NCBI GenBank assembly: GCA_035948315.1
Contig: DASZJG010000061.1
Location: 124,001-188,000 of the forward strand
Direction: 5' to 3'
DNA length: 64,000 bases
Source: CAJCJE01 sp035948315
GTDB lineage: Bacteria; Actinomycetota; Actinomycetes; Mycobacteriales; Pseudonocardiaceae
Part shown: positions 25,738-34,390 of the stretch, one piece after another
Numbering within the stretch: position 1 is the stretch's first letter
How the letters are laid out: each line of letters begins with the position of its first letter
Made by a program: the position numbers and the translations under genes
Notes under the pieces: generated by a model
What the model was told of the DNA's origin: nothing
The model's input: only the letters and a program-made list of their open reading frames with translations
Database searches by the model: none

Positions 25738-26187
25738 ATGACAGTGCACCGGATGGATCACGTCGGCATCGTGGTCGAGGATCTCGCGGCGGCCATCGCG
25801 TTCTTCGTCGAACTGGGCCTGGAACTGGAGGGCGAGACGACGGTCGAGGGCGAGTGGGTGGACAAGCTCGTCGGGCTGGACGACGTCCGCTCGGACATCG
25901 CCTTCGTGCGGGTCCCCGGCGGCGAAGGCCGGGTCGAGCTGTCCACGTTCCAGCGGCCGGTGGCCGTGGACGCCGCGCCGAGGGCGCCACTGAACGTGCC
26001 CGGTATCCCACGCCTGGCGTTCGTGGTCGACGACGTGCACGACGTCGTCAAGCGGCTGGGCGCCCAGGGGGCCGAACTCCTGGGCGAGGTGGTGCGGTAC
26101 GAGGACTACTGCCTGTACGGCAACATCCGCGGCCCCGAGGGCATCATCATCGGCCTGGTCCAGGAACTCGGCTCGACCAAGCTTTAG
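25738..26187 (+). CDS. VOC-family (glyoxalase/dioxygenase fold) protein
   Basis: 149 residues from the ATG at 25738, with GGGGAGG five bases upstream. Two beta-alpha-beta-beta-beta modules are visible, MDHVGIVVEDLAAAIAFF and IPRLAFVVDDVHDVVKRL. Metal-ligand positions are His8 and an acidic residue near the C-terminal GPEGIIIGLVQ. The fold covers glyoxalases, epimerases and antibiotic-binding proteins, so the substrate is open. It lies 62 bp behind the mannosidase and may be the last operon gene. Confidence 0.85.
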   Translation: MTVHRMDHVGIVVEDLAAAIAFFVELGLELEGETTVEGEWVDKLVGLDDVRSDIAFVRVPGGEGRVELSTFQRPVAVDAAPRAPLNVPGIPRLAFVVDDVHDVVKRLGAQGAELLGEVVRYEDYCLYGNIRGPEGIIIGLVQELGSTKL

Positions 26188-26295
26188 CCCGTGCAGCCGC
26201 ACCTGGCGATGGTGTTGGCCGAAAGCGGACTTGTGCGCTGAATGGAGGTAGACGCCGACAGTATTCGCGGGCAAGCTCTTCGTTACGACGCTGAT

Positions 26296-26308
26296 TTGAA
26301 CGTTTCAA
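26296..26308 (+). promoter_or_regulatory. LacI-type palindromic operator candidate before the GH43-like gene
   Basis: TTGAACGTTTCAA has five-base inverted arms around a central CGT, like the CG-centred sites of LacI/DegA-family sugar repressors. It sits 13 bases before the ATG at 26322, next to the ribosome binding site, where a repressor would block transcription. A related CG-centred site occurs at 60764. Confidence 0.45.
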
Positions 26309-26321
26309 TCAGGGAGATGCG

Positions 26322-28292
26322 ATGCGTGCCTTGCTGGCCCTCTTCGTTGTCGCCGTGGCGGTTCTCGGCGGAATTCCGGTGGCGGCGGCCGCGCCCGCGT
26401 CCGGTTACTCCACCACGGTCACCAACTTCGACAGTGCCGGCAACCAGGTGCAGCGCTTCGACACCAGGGGCAACGCGGTCGACGCGCATGACGGCGAGAT
26501 CGCCGACTTCAACGGCACCTACTACCTCTACGGCACCTCCTACGACTGCGGCTACCAGTGGCAGGTCGCGAACACGCCGTTCTGCGGGTTCAAGGTCTAC
26601 TCCTCGACCGACCTGGTGCACTGGACCGACCGTGGCTACCTGTTCGACCCGACGACGTCGTCCTGGCAGACCGCGTGCAACGGCAGCACTTATGGCTGCT
26701 TCCGGCCGCACGTCGTGAACAACGCCTCGACCGGCCAGTACGTGCTGTGGATCAACGTCTACGACAACAGCGTCGGCTACCGCGTGTTCACCGCGGCCCA
26801 GCCGACCGGACCGTTCACCGAGGCGCCCACCCCGACCCTGGCCGTGAACAACTCGGCGCCCTCGGGTGGCGTGAACAACGGCGACGAAGGGCTGTTCGTC
26901 GACAACGACGACACGGCGTACATCGCCTACACCGACTGGCACACCGGCGGCGGTGACATCGTCGTCGAACGGCTCAGCTCGACCTACCTCACCGGCACCG
27001 GCGCCTACGCCCGCCTCAACCAGTCCTCGACCGAGGCGCCTGCCCTGTTCCGGCGCGGCAGTACCTACTATCTGTCCTATTCGGACCCGAACTGCGGGTA
27101 CTGCGGCGGCACCGGCACGTCGTACAAGACCGCCGCCTCGCCGCTGGGGCCCTGGTCATCGGGCACCAGCGTCACCTCGAACTCCTGTGGCGGGCAGCCC
27201 TCGTTCGTCTCGGCGATCCCGACCATGTCCGGCACCGCCTACCTCTACGGCAGCGACCTGTGGAACAACGGGCGGTCCAACGAGGCGCTGGCCAACTACT
27301 TCTGGGATCCGCTGTCGTTCAACGCCGACGGCAGCATCCAACCGATCACGTGCGCGCAGAGTGTCAGCCTCACCCTGGCGGATGGTCAGGCCGGTGGTCA
27401 GCAGTCGTCCCCGGACACCGACCAGACCTCCGGTGTCGACGAGTTCCGGTCATGGTGCGACATGGGCGGCAACATCGAACGCATCCAGACCTTCGTCGCC
27501 GGCCGGACCGGCCTGCTCACCTCGGTGTCCGGGGCGCTGTTCCAGAGCGACAGCCCCAATGCCGGACTGGAAATGGACATCTACGCGGCCGACGGCTCCG
27601 ACCAGCCGACCGGATCGGCCCTCTACGGCACCGTCGTCCCGGCGTACTCGGTCGGCTGGTCGCCCCGAGCCGTCACGATCTACCCGAACATCGCGGTGAC
27701 GGCGGGCACGCGCTACGGCCTGGTGCTCAAGTCCGCGACCACCGGCGGCTGCTACGGCATGGCCTACAACGATTCCGCGCCCTATCCGGGCGGCGGTGAG
27801 GCCTACAGCAGCAATTCCGGGTCGTCGTTCTCGGTCGAGACCAACCGGTCGCTCCAGTTCGCCACCACGGTCTCCGCGCGCTCGACGCTGTCGGCGAGCA
27901 CGCTGCCGGCCGGTTGGAGCCAGTGCGCGGGCGAGCACGGCACCTGCACCGCGAACGCGCCCGGGATGATGGCCTTCGGCGCGCCCGGCGGCTTCGTGTA
28001 CCAGTCGGTCGCGGCTGGCGTGGTGCCGTGCACCGTGGCGGCCTTCGGCGACGATCCGGATTACGGCACGCTCAAGTCCTGCTACCTCGCGCCGCTGGGC
28101 GGGCCGAGCGGCTACACGCTGTGCGCCGACGAGGGCGGCACCTGCCCGGTGTCGGGCACGCACACGGTGGCGTTCGGACGCAATGGCGCATTCAGCTACC
28201 TCTCGGAGTCGGGTGCGGTGTCCTGTTCGGACCCGGTCTTCGGCGATCCGCTCTACTCGGTGGTCAAGTCCTGCTACGTCTCCTCGACGTAG
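26322..28292 (+). CDS. Secreted GH43-like glycoside hydrolase with C-terminal cysteine-rich repeats
   Basis: 656 residues. GGGAG precedes the ATG; the signal peptide is cut near AAAAPA. Residues ~45-340 follow a five-bladed GH43-type catalytic fold, with the candidate base Asp in AHDGEIADFNG (about Asp57) and repeated blade signatures YYLYGTSYD, VYSSTDLVHWTDRG and YYLSYSDPNC. Residues ~370-520 form a beta-sandwich-like module. The last ~125 residues hold two repeats, QCAGEHGTC...AFG and LCADEGGTC...AFG, each ending in a KSCY-type motif, probably carbohydrate-binding. Arabinan, xylan or galactan are possible targets. A TetR-type gene follows after 19 bp. Confidence 0.82.
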   Translation: MRALLALFVVAVAVLGGIPVAAAAPASGYSTTVTNFDSAGNQVQRFDTRGNAVDAHDGEIADFNGTYYLYGTSYDCGYQWQVANTPFCGFKVYSSTDLVHWTDRGYLFDPTTSSWQTACNGSTYGCFRPHVVNNASTGQYVLWINVYDNSVGYRVFTAAQPTGPFTEAPTPTLAVNNSAPSGGVNNGDEGLFVDNDDTAYIAYTDWHTGGGDIVVERLSSTYLTGTGAYARLNQSSTEAPALFRRGSTYYLSYSDPNCGYCGGTGTSYKTAASPLGPWSSGTSVTSNSCGGQPSFVSAIPTMSGTAYLYGSDLWNNGRSNEALANYFWDPLSFNADGSIQPITCAQSVSLTLADGQAGGQQSSPDTDQTSGVDEFRSWCDMGGNIERIQTFVAGRTGLLTSVSGALFQSDSPNAGLEMDIYAADGSDQPTGSALYGTVVPAYSVGWSPRAVTIYPNIAVTAGTRYGLVLKSATTGGCYGMAYNDSAPYPGGGEAYSSNSGSSFSVETNRSLQFATTVSARSTLSASTLPAGWSQCAGEHGTCTANAPGMMAFGAPGGFVYQSVAAGVVPCTVAAFGDDPDYGTLKSCYLAPLGGPSGYTLCADEGGTCPVSGTHTVAFGRNGAFSYLSESGAVSCSDPVFGDPLYSVVKSCYVSST

Positions 28293-28311
28293 TCGTGATT
28301 AACTGGCTGGT

Positions 28312-29481
28312 ATGGAGTCGACGGCCGAATCGACCGCGGCCACTCGGCCCCGCAATCGCCGGCAGCTCATCGTCGACGCAGCCGGCCGGGCCTTCAGCGA
28401 ACGCGGCTACCACGCGGCGTCCATGGAAGAGATCGCCGCCAACGTCGGCATCACCGCGGCGGCCCTGTACCGGCACTTTCCGAACAAGTACGCGCTGTTC
28501 ACCGAGTGCGCGAACGTCATGGTCGACCGGCTGGTCGCCGTGCTCGCCGAGACGCCGTCCGACGCGCCCCTCGCCGACGTGCTCGGCGCAGTCACCGGCG
28601 TCACCGTCGCCCATCGCGCCTCGGGTGGCGTGTACCGCTGGGAAGCGCGGTACCTCAACCGGGCGGATCGTCGGCTCCTGCGGGAAAAGTTCGGTCAGGT
28701 CGTCGAGCGGGTGACCGAGGTCGTGCGGCGGGAGCACCCGCTGCCCGACGAGCACCTGCGTGCCGTCGCGGCCCTCGGCGCGATCGGGTCCATCACCATG
28801 CACCGCACCTCCATCGCCCAGCGCCGGGCGGAGGAACTCCTGCTGGCGGCGGCCGAACGCGTGGCAGCGACCGATCCCACGACGACCATCGGCACCGCGC
28901 ATTCCGTCGACCTGCCCACTCCGCCCGTGCCGCGCACCCGGCGGGCGGAGATCATCGCGGCGGCGATCCCGCTGTTCGAGCGGGACGGGTTCGCCACGGT
29001 CACGAACGCCCGGATCGCCGAGGCCGTGGGACTGGCCCCGTCCGCGCTCTACCGCCATTTCCCCGGCAAGGCCGACATCCTGGCCGCGGCCTGTCTACAG
29101 GCGGCCGGACTGCTGACGCAGGCGGTGGAACAGAACCTGCGCGGCGTGAACGGTCCACATGAGACAGTCATGGCGCTGGCCGCGACCTACGTGGCCTACA
29201 GCTTCGAGCACACCGCGCTCACCAGCGTCGCCGACGCGGAGGTCGGCGGCCTGCGCGCCGATCTGCGGCGCCCCCTGGTACTGGCGCAGCGCGAGCACAT
29301 CGCCGTCTGGGAGCAGCAACTGCTGCTGGCCCGGCCGGACCTGGACCCGCGCCAGGCCCGCGTGCTGGTGCACGCGGGCTTCGGCGTGGTGGTCGAGGCC
29401 GGACGCAGGCTGCGCTGGCAGGACGGCGACGCGCACCGCGCCGCCGTCACCGCTCTGGTCATCGGCGCTCTCGGTCTTTAG
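28312..29481 (+). CDS. Fused double TetR-family regulator
   Basis: 389 residues that contain two complete TetR DNA-binding domains: the first at about residues 17-65 (FSERGYHAASMEEIAANVG, then ALYRHFPNKYALF), the second at about 206-252 (ERDGFATVTNARIAEAVG, then ALYRHFPGKADIL). Each is followed by a helical ligand-type region. Single-chain pseudo-dimers of this sort occur in actinobacteria, often with acyl-CoA metabolism. The 19-bp gap suggests co-transcription with the GH43-like gene. The stop codon is formed across the left end of the MITE-like element. Confidence 0.88.
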   Translation: MESTAESTAATRPRNRRQLIVDAAGRAFSERGYHAASMEEIAANVGITAAALYRHFPNKYALFTECANVMVDRLVAVLAETPSDAPLADVLGAVTGVTVAHRASGGVYRWEARYLNRADRRLLREKFGQVVERVTEVVRREHPLPDEHLRAVAALGAIGSITMHRTSIAQRRAEELLLAAAERVAATDPTTTIGTAHSVDLPTPPVPRTRRAEIIAAAIPLFERDGFATVTNARIAEAVGLAPSALYRHFPGKADILAAACLQAAGLLTQAVEQNLRGVNGPHETVMALAATYVAYSFEHTALTSVADAEVGGLRADLRRPLVLAQREHIAVWEQQLLLARPDLDPRQARVLVHAGFGVVVEAGRRLRWQDGDAHRAAVTALVIGALGL

Positions 29482-29642
29482 TGTCGCGTAATCCTGCTCG
29501 TCTTACCCGTCTTCGGCGCCCAGGCGGCCCCTCGCCGCGTTGTCGTCGTCGCCGGTACAACAGCGGTACCGGCTCCTCCTCCGCCTTGCGAGGAACCACC
29601 TGGATCACCGAATCCAGGCAAGGAAACAGGATTACACGACAC
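29481..29642. mobile_element. 162-bp MITE-like element with 16-bp terminal inverted repeats and TA duplication
   Basis: GTGTCGCGTAATCCTG (29481-29496) and its inverse CAGGATTACACGACAC (29627-29642) differ at one position. Each is flanked by TA (29479-29480 and 29643-29644), the target duplication of IS630/Tc1-mariner elements. There is no transposase ORF inside. An internal 7-bp hairpin CCTGGAT-ATCCAGG occurs at about 29599-29618. Insertion between convergent genes is typical for such non-autonomous elements, and the left TA plus first G now supply the TAG stop of the TetR gene. Confidence 0.7.
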
Positions 29643-29657
29643 TAGTTCCCGATTCGT

Positions 29658-30866
29658 TCAGGTGCCGGGCCGGTTCGCCGTGGGCAGGGTGATCGGGGTT
29701 TGCGTCGGCGAGGTGCCGTTGTTGAGGTACATCATCGCTATCGCGCGCACGAACTGGTCGATCACGTCGAACGCGATGGGCGCGATCGGCGTCAGACCCG
29801 AGCTGAACGCGATGTACGCCGGCCAGCCCACGCTGATCAGTTCGGCCGAGATGTAGTCGCGGGGCAGTCCGAGCCAGTCGCCGATCTCGTCGCTGAGCAG
29901 ATAGCGCACGAACTCGTTGACCAGTCCGGTGTCGAGCCCGAGGGTCGGCTGGTACATCAGATCGAGCAGGGTGTGTGCCAGTGAGACACCCTCGGTGGTC
30001 GGGGCCAGGATCGGGGTCAGGATCTGCGCCGCCTGCGCGTCGGCCGCTGTCCAGCTCTGCGGGATGAACTCGTCGCGCACCCCGAGCAGGTGCAGGGCGA
30101 CCTGCCAGCTGTGCAGGAAGGCGTCCTCGTCGGCGGCCGACATCGGGACGTTCCACTTCACCAGGTTGTGGTGCGCGTAGGTGCCCGTGCTGTGGAAGGT
30201 GACCAGGATGTCGCCCTGGCTGATCGGACGCTTCTCGGCGGTGACCGACTCCCACGGGTTCGACTGGGGCAACAGGTGACGCACCGCGGCATGCACCAGC
30301 CGGGTCTTGTTGGCGGTGACCACGAAGTGTCCGGTCGGCTGGAAGGCGTCCAGCGTGCTGAGGTCGTAGCCGAACGTGAACGTCTTGGCCGCGCGGGCCT
30401 TCATGTCGGCGCCGCCCGCCGAGTAGTAGACGTTGCGCGCCTCGTTCGGGATGACCGTGCTCATCATTCCGCTGCCGAGGCTGTAGGACACGAACAGATA
30501 CAGGTTCATCCGTCGGTTGAAGTCGGCGGCGAGGCTGAGTTTGGCCGGGTCGGCCCAGGACGGCAGGGCGTTGTACTGCTGGAGATACGCGGCGAGGTCG
30601 GCCGGCAGGCCGCTGGGCAGCGGGTCGCCGTTGTTGATCCAGTTCTGGAAGGCGGTGTTGACCGCCGGAACCTGGCCGCCGTCCAGAAGCGACACCAGCA
30701 GCGGATCCGCCGCGTCGTCCCAGACCGACCACGGGTCGACGCCGGTGCCGGTCCCGGCCACCGAGCCCGCCGGTGACCACGCCCAGGCAGGCGATGTGCC
30801 CGTGAAGCCGACAAGGCCCAGCGCGGCACCCAAGGTCAGAAAGCTTCTCCTACTGAGATTCTCCAT
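29658..30866 (-). CDS. Tat-exported latex-clearing-protein-like oxygenase (DUF2236 family)
   Basis: 402 residues. The twin-arginine signal SRRSFLTLG (residues 5-13) is cut near SPAWA. The central KTRLVHAAVRHLL (residues ~187-199) matches the conserved helix of Lcp rubber oxygenases and other MpaB/DUF2236 proteins, in which a His in this position ligates heme b. YAHHNLVKWNVPMS and LLGVRDEFIPQSW are further family blocks. Lcp enzymes cleave cis-1,4-polyisoprene outside the cell; whether this one acts on rubber or another polyene is not provable here. Transcribed alone; the downstream MITE-like element separates it from the TetR gene. Confidence 0.82.
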   Translation of the reverse strand: MENLSRRSFLTLGAALGLVGFTGTSPAWAWSPAGSVAGTGTGVDPWSVWDDAADPLLVSLLDGGQVPAVNTAFQNWINNGDPLPSGLPADLAAYLQQYNALPSWADPAKLSLAADFNRRMNLYLFVSYSLGSGMMSTVIPNEARNVYYSAGGADMKARAAKTFTFGYDLSTLDAFQPTGHFVVTANKTRLVHAAVRHLLPQSNPWESVTAEKRPISQGDILVTFHSTGTYAHHNLVKWNVPMSAADEDAFLHSWQVALHLLGVRDEFIPQSWTAADAQAAQILTPILAPTTEGVSLAHTLLDLMYQPTLGLDTGLVNEFVRYLLSDEIGDWLGLPRDYISAELISVGWPAYIAFSSGLTPIAPIAFDVIDQFVRAIAMMYLNNGTSPTQTPITLPTANRPGT

Positions 30867-31187
30867 TTACTTAGTTCGCCTCCAGGCAGGCTCCGATGCC
30901 TTCTGTTCGCGAGCGGTGGTATGTGATTTCTCATTAACATAGCGGTGCCGGCAGCTGGTCGGCAAGGGGCGAGCGCCTGCGGTTGGGCGCGAAAAGCATG
31001 GGTAGGCCCCCACAACGTCGCGCAAGGTATGGCAAAGTGCCCTGATGGGCGCGCATTGGCCGTCCACTGGTCGGGCTGGGCCGCCGCTATGGACAGAGGT
31101 CCGTCGGCCGTCCTAGATTCGTCCTGGTGCGAGGTCGGCCTGGGGGTCGGCGTGGGGGATCGCGGATCGCCAGGTTCCGGGGGGAAC
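30867..31187. other. Divergent intergenic region before the AfsR-like gene
   Basis: 321 bases. The part next to the oxygenase is AT-richer (TATGTTAATGAGAAATCAC read on the minus strand) and probably holds its promoter; GGAGG on that strand lies 12 bases from the ATG. The right half is GC-rich with no motif I can name. Confidence 0.35.
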
Positions 31188-34085
31188 ATGAGATTCGGTG
31201 TTTTGGGGTTGTTGTATGCCCGGATAGGCGATCATGAGGTCCGGCTCGACGGACCGCGGCAAGCGAAGATGTTCGCCGCACTTCTGGTCGATGCCAACAA
31301 CGTTGTCGCGATGGATCGGCTCGTGGCCGTGATGTGGGACGGGAAAGCGCCCGCCACCGCGGTCCGTCAGGTGCAGGACGCCGTGTCGGGGTTGCGCCGC
31401 AACCTCACCGCCGGCGGCGCGCCCGGCTCCCTGATCAGCACGCGACGCGGCGGCTATGAGATCCACCTGGCTCCGGAACAGCTCGACCTACTGGAGTTCG
31501 ACCACGAGCGGCGCCTCGCCGAACGAGGGCGGGAACCGTCGGAAACGGCGCTCGCGCTGCGGCGGGCGCTGGCCTGCTGGCGTGGCGGCGCCCTGATCGA
31601 CATCACCAGCCAGGCCCTGGAGATCGATGCGGCCCGGCTCAACGAGCAGCGCGCGGCAACGCACAAACAGTGCCTGCGCATCGAACTCGACCTGGGGCGG
31701 CACCGTGAGGTCGTCGACGAGCTGACCGCCCTGCTCGGCGAGCGCCGCTACGACGAGGATGTCGCCGAACACCTGATGGTCGCCCTCTACCGATGCCGGC
31801 GACAGGGCGAGGCCCTCCAGGTCTACGAACGGCTGCGCAGGACCCTCGCCGACGAACTCGGCGTCGATCCCACCCCGCCGATCCAGGCGCTGCACCGGCG
31901 CATCCTGGCCGCCGACCCCACGCTCATGGTGCCGGCGAGCAGTTCCTCGGAAGCACCGCCCGCGATGGCGATGCCGGTGCGCCAACTGCCCCTCGACGTG
32001 CCCGACTTCGTGGGCCGAGCCGACGCGCTCGCCGAGGTCGCCCGACTGCTCGACCCCTCGGCGTCGACCCAGGGCGCGGTGGCGGTCGTCGTGGGAGGTC
32101 CGGGGGTGGGCAAGTCGTCGCTGGTGACGCACGCCGCGCGGCTGGCGAGCGCCGCCTTCCCCGACGGCCAGCTCTACCTCAACCTCGCCGCGACCTCGGA
32201 CGAACCGCGCGATCCCGCGCTGATGCTGGCCGAGGCGCTGCGGGCGCTGTCGATCGCCGGCAGCGCGATCCCGAACAGCCTGTCCGAACGGGCCGCGCTC
32301 TACCGGTCGTTGCTGGCGGAGCGCCGGATGCTGGTGGTGCTCGACGACGCGGGTCCGGCCGATCAGGTCCGGCCGCTGCTGCCCGGGGCCGACGGCTGCG
32401 CGGTGTTGATCACCAGCCGCTCGCTGCTGACCGAGCTGCCCGGCGCCCGGCACATCGACCTGGACATGCTGAGTCCGGCCGAGGCACGGGAGCTGTTCAC
32501 CGGCATCGTCGGGCAGCGGCGGGTCGAGCGGGAACCGGCCGAGGCCGACGCGATCCTCGCCTGCTGCGGCAACCTGCCGCTGGCGATCCGGATCGCCGGT
32601 GCCAAGCTCACCGGCCGTCCGGCCTGGTCGCTTCGGGTGCTGCGGGAACGGATCGAGGACGAGTCCCGTCGGCTGGCCGAGCTGCGGATCGGCGACCTCA
32701 GCGTGCGGGCCAGCGTCGAACTGAGCGTGCGGCTGCTGCCGGCCGACGCGGTGCGCGCGCTGAGCCTGCTGGGTCTGCTCGGCGCCTACACCCTGCCCGG
32801 CTGGGTGGTCGGCCCGCTGCTGGACCGCGCGGACGCCGAGCACGTACTGGACACCCTCGTCGACGCCAGCCTGGTGCGGCTGACCGCGACCGACGCCATC
32901 GGCCAGCCGCGCTACCGGCTGCACGACCTGATCAGGACCTGTGCCGTCGAGTTCGCCGCCCAACTCCCGGCCGCGGACAAGCGGGCCGCGATCATCCGGG
33001 TGCTGTCCGCCTGGCTCGATCTGACCGGGCGCGGCACCGATCGGCTGCCGGCCGGGCTGCTGGTCGCCCCACCCGGTTCGGCGCCGCGCCGGTCGTTGCC
33101 CGAGGCGGTGGTGGACCGGCTGTTGGCCGACCCGTTCGGCTGGTTCGACGCGGAACACGACAACCTGCTCGGCGCGGTGAAACTGGCCGTGGACTGGGGA
33201 CTGGACGAGTTCGCCTGGGAGCTGGCGGCAGGCGCGGTGATCTACTACGACCATCGGTGCCTGTATCAGGACTGGGAGCACGGGCACCGGCTCGCGTTGG
33301 ACGCGGCCGAGGCAGCGGGCAACAAGCGCGGCGAGGCGGTGCTGCTGCGCGCCCTTGGCCAGCTGCACATCTACCGCGACGAGTTCGACGAGGCGATCCG
33401 TGCCCTGGAGACCTCCACCGAGCTGAGCCAGGACGACGGCGACAAGCGTGGCGCGGCGCTGTCGATGGCAATGCTGGGCACGGTCAGCCGAGTGCAGGGC
33501 CACTTCGAGGAAGCCATCGATCTGGTCGGTCAGGCGTTGACCATCGCGTCCAGCGAGAACGACCGGCACCTGGAAGCACAGCTCTGCTGCTCGATGGCCG
33601 GGCTGCGGCTCGTGCAGGGTGAACTCGACGAGGCGGAGTGCTGGTTCGAGAGTGCTCTGCGCCAGGCCAAAGCGCTCGATGACGGGCACCGGGTGGCGGT
33701 CGTGCTGCGACGGTTCAGCGGGCTGCACGATCGGCGCGGGAATCCGGAGGCGGCGCTGAGCTGCCTGCGCCAGGCGTTGGCCACCTTCGAGGAACTGGCC
33801 GACGAGCGGTGCGCCGCGTACACGCTGCTCGAAGTCGGCCGCGTATACGCCGGTCAGCACGACCGGGAGCGGGCGGTCCCGGCGTTGGAGCGCGCGGCCG
33901 ACGTGTTCCACCGCCACGGCGACCACCAGGACGAGGCCACGTGCTGGCAGCTCATCGGTGACCTCGACGCCGATGCGGGCGTCGAGGAACTGGCGCGCCG
34001 GCACCGAGGGCGGGCGCTGCGGCTGTGGCAGACGATCGGTGACATGAACCAGACGACGGCGCCGACCCTCCCGTCGTCGCCGTGA
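31188..34085 (+). CDS. AfsR-like regulator: OmpR-type DNA-binding, BTAD, NB-ARC and TPR domains
   Basis: 965 residues from the ATG at 31188, preceded by GGGGGGAAC; an in-frame extension to 30945 has no supporting site. Order: winged helix (1-90), bacterial transcriptional activator domain (~95-243), NB-ARC ATPase (~270-600; P-loop GGPGVGKS at 303-310, LVVLDDAGPADQV as Walker B) and TPR-like helices to the end. It is the architecture of Streptomyces AfsR, a STAND-class activator of antibiotic genes. No biosynthetic cluster is visible nearby, so its targets may lie elsewhere. Confidence 0.93.
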   Translation: MRFGVLGLLYARIGDHEVRLDGPRQAKMFAALLVDANNVVAMDRLVAVMWDGKAPATAVRQVQDAVSGLRRNLTAGGAPGSLISTRRGGYEIHLAPEQLDLLEFDHERRLAERGREPSETALALRRALACWRGGALIDITSQALEIDAARLNEQRAATHKQCLRIELDLGRHREVVDELTALLGERRYDEDVAEHLMVALYRCRRQGEALQVYERLRRTLADELGVDPTPPIQALHRRILAADPTLMVPASSSSEAPPAMAMPVRQLPLDVPDFVGRADALAEVARLLDPSASTQGAVAVVVGGPGVGKSSLVTHAARLASAAFPDGQLYLNLAATSDEPRDPALMLAEALRALSIAGSAIPNSLSERAALYRSLLAERRMLVVLDDAGPADQVRPLLPGADGCAVLITSRSLLTELPGARHIDLDMLSPAEARELFTGIVGQRRVEREPAEADAILACCGNLPLAIRIAGAKLTGRPAWSLRVLRERIEDESRRLAELRIGDLSVRASVELSVRLLPADAVRALSLLGLLGAYTLPGWVVGPLLDRADAEHVLDTLVDASLVRLTATDAIGQPRYRLHDLIRTCAVEFAAQLPAADKRAAIIRVLSAWLDLTGRGTDRLPAGLLVAPPGSAPRRSLPEAVVDRLLADPFGWFDAEHDNLLGAVKLAVDWGLDEFAWELAAGAVIYYDHRCLYQDWEHGHRLALDAAEAAGNKRGEAVLLRALGQLHIYRDEFDEAIRALETSTELSQDDGDKRGAALSMAMLGTVSRVQGHFEEAIDLVGQALTIASSENDRHLEAQLCCSMAGLRLVQGELDEAECWFESALRQAKALDDGHRVAVVLRRFSGLHDRRGNPEAALSCLRQALATFEELADERCAAYTLLEVGRVYAGQHDRERAVPALERAADVFHRHGDHQDEATCWQLIGDLDADAGVEELARRHRGRALRLWQTIGDMNQTTAPTLPSSP

Positions 34086-34200
34086 TCGGGTCGGCCGTCG
34101 GCATCCGGCATGCCTTCTGCGACGACGTCCCAGCTCATGCCCAGGGCGGCTGGGAAGATGGTCACCAAGTTCCTCGCCCGGTCGACGATGGACTCCATCC

Positions 34201-34390
34201 GGCCTGGATCTTTCGTTGACCGAGCGTGAGCGCCGCTGCATGACAATGATCACGCCGGGGCTCAACGACGACACGATCGGCCGGTCGTCGTTCCTGCGCC
34301 CCACGAAGGATCATGCGCAGTTCAGCGAGGTCATGGTCAAGCTCGGCGGGCACGGTCGCCGGCAGTTGGCCGCGCCTGCCTGCCGGTCAC
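34201..34390 (+). pseudogene. Relic of a LuxR helix-turn-helix domain
   Basis: In frame from about 34201 the sequence reads LSLTERERRCMTMITPGL, then NDDTIGRSSFLRPTK, then VMVKLGGHGRRQL. This aligns in order with the LuxR/NarL DNA-binding domain (LTERER..., GLSN-EIA...LF-S..TV, KLG--DR-Q), but key helix residues have changed and there is no receiver domain or ribosome binding site upstream. I read it as a decayed end of a response regulator left between two intact regulators. Confidence 0.5.

Noticed and set aside
31488..34304. 938-codon frame antisense to the AfsR-like gene
   Set aside because: Antisense shadow; the plus strand carries an uninterrupted multidomain regulator.
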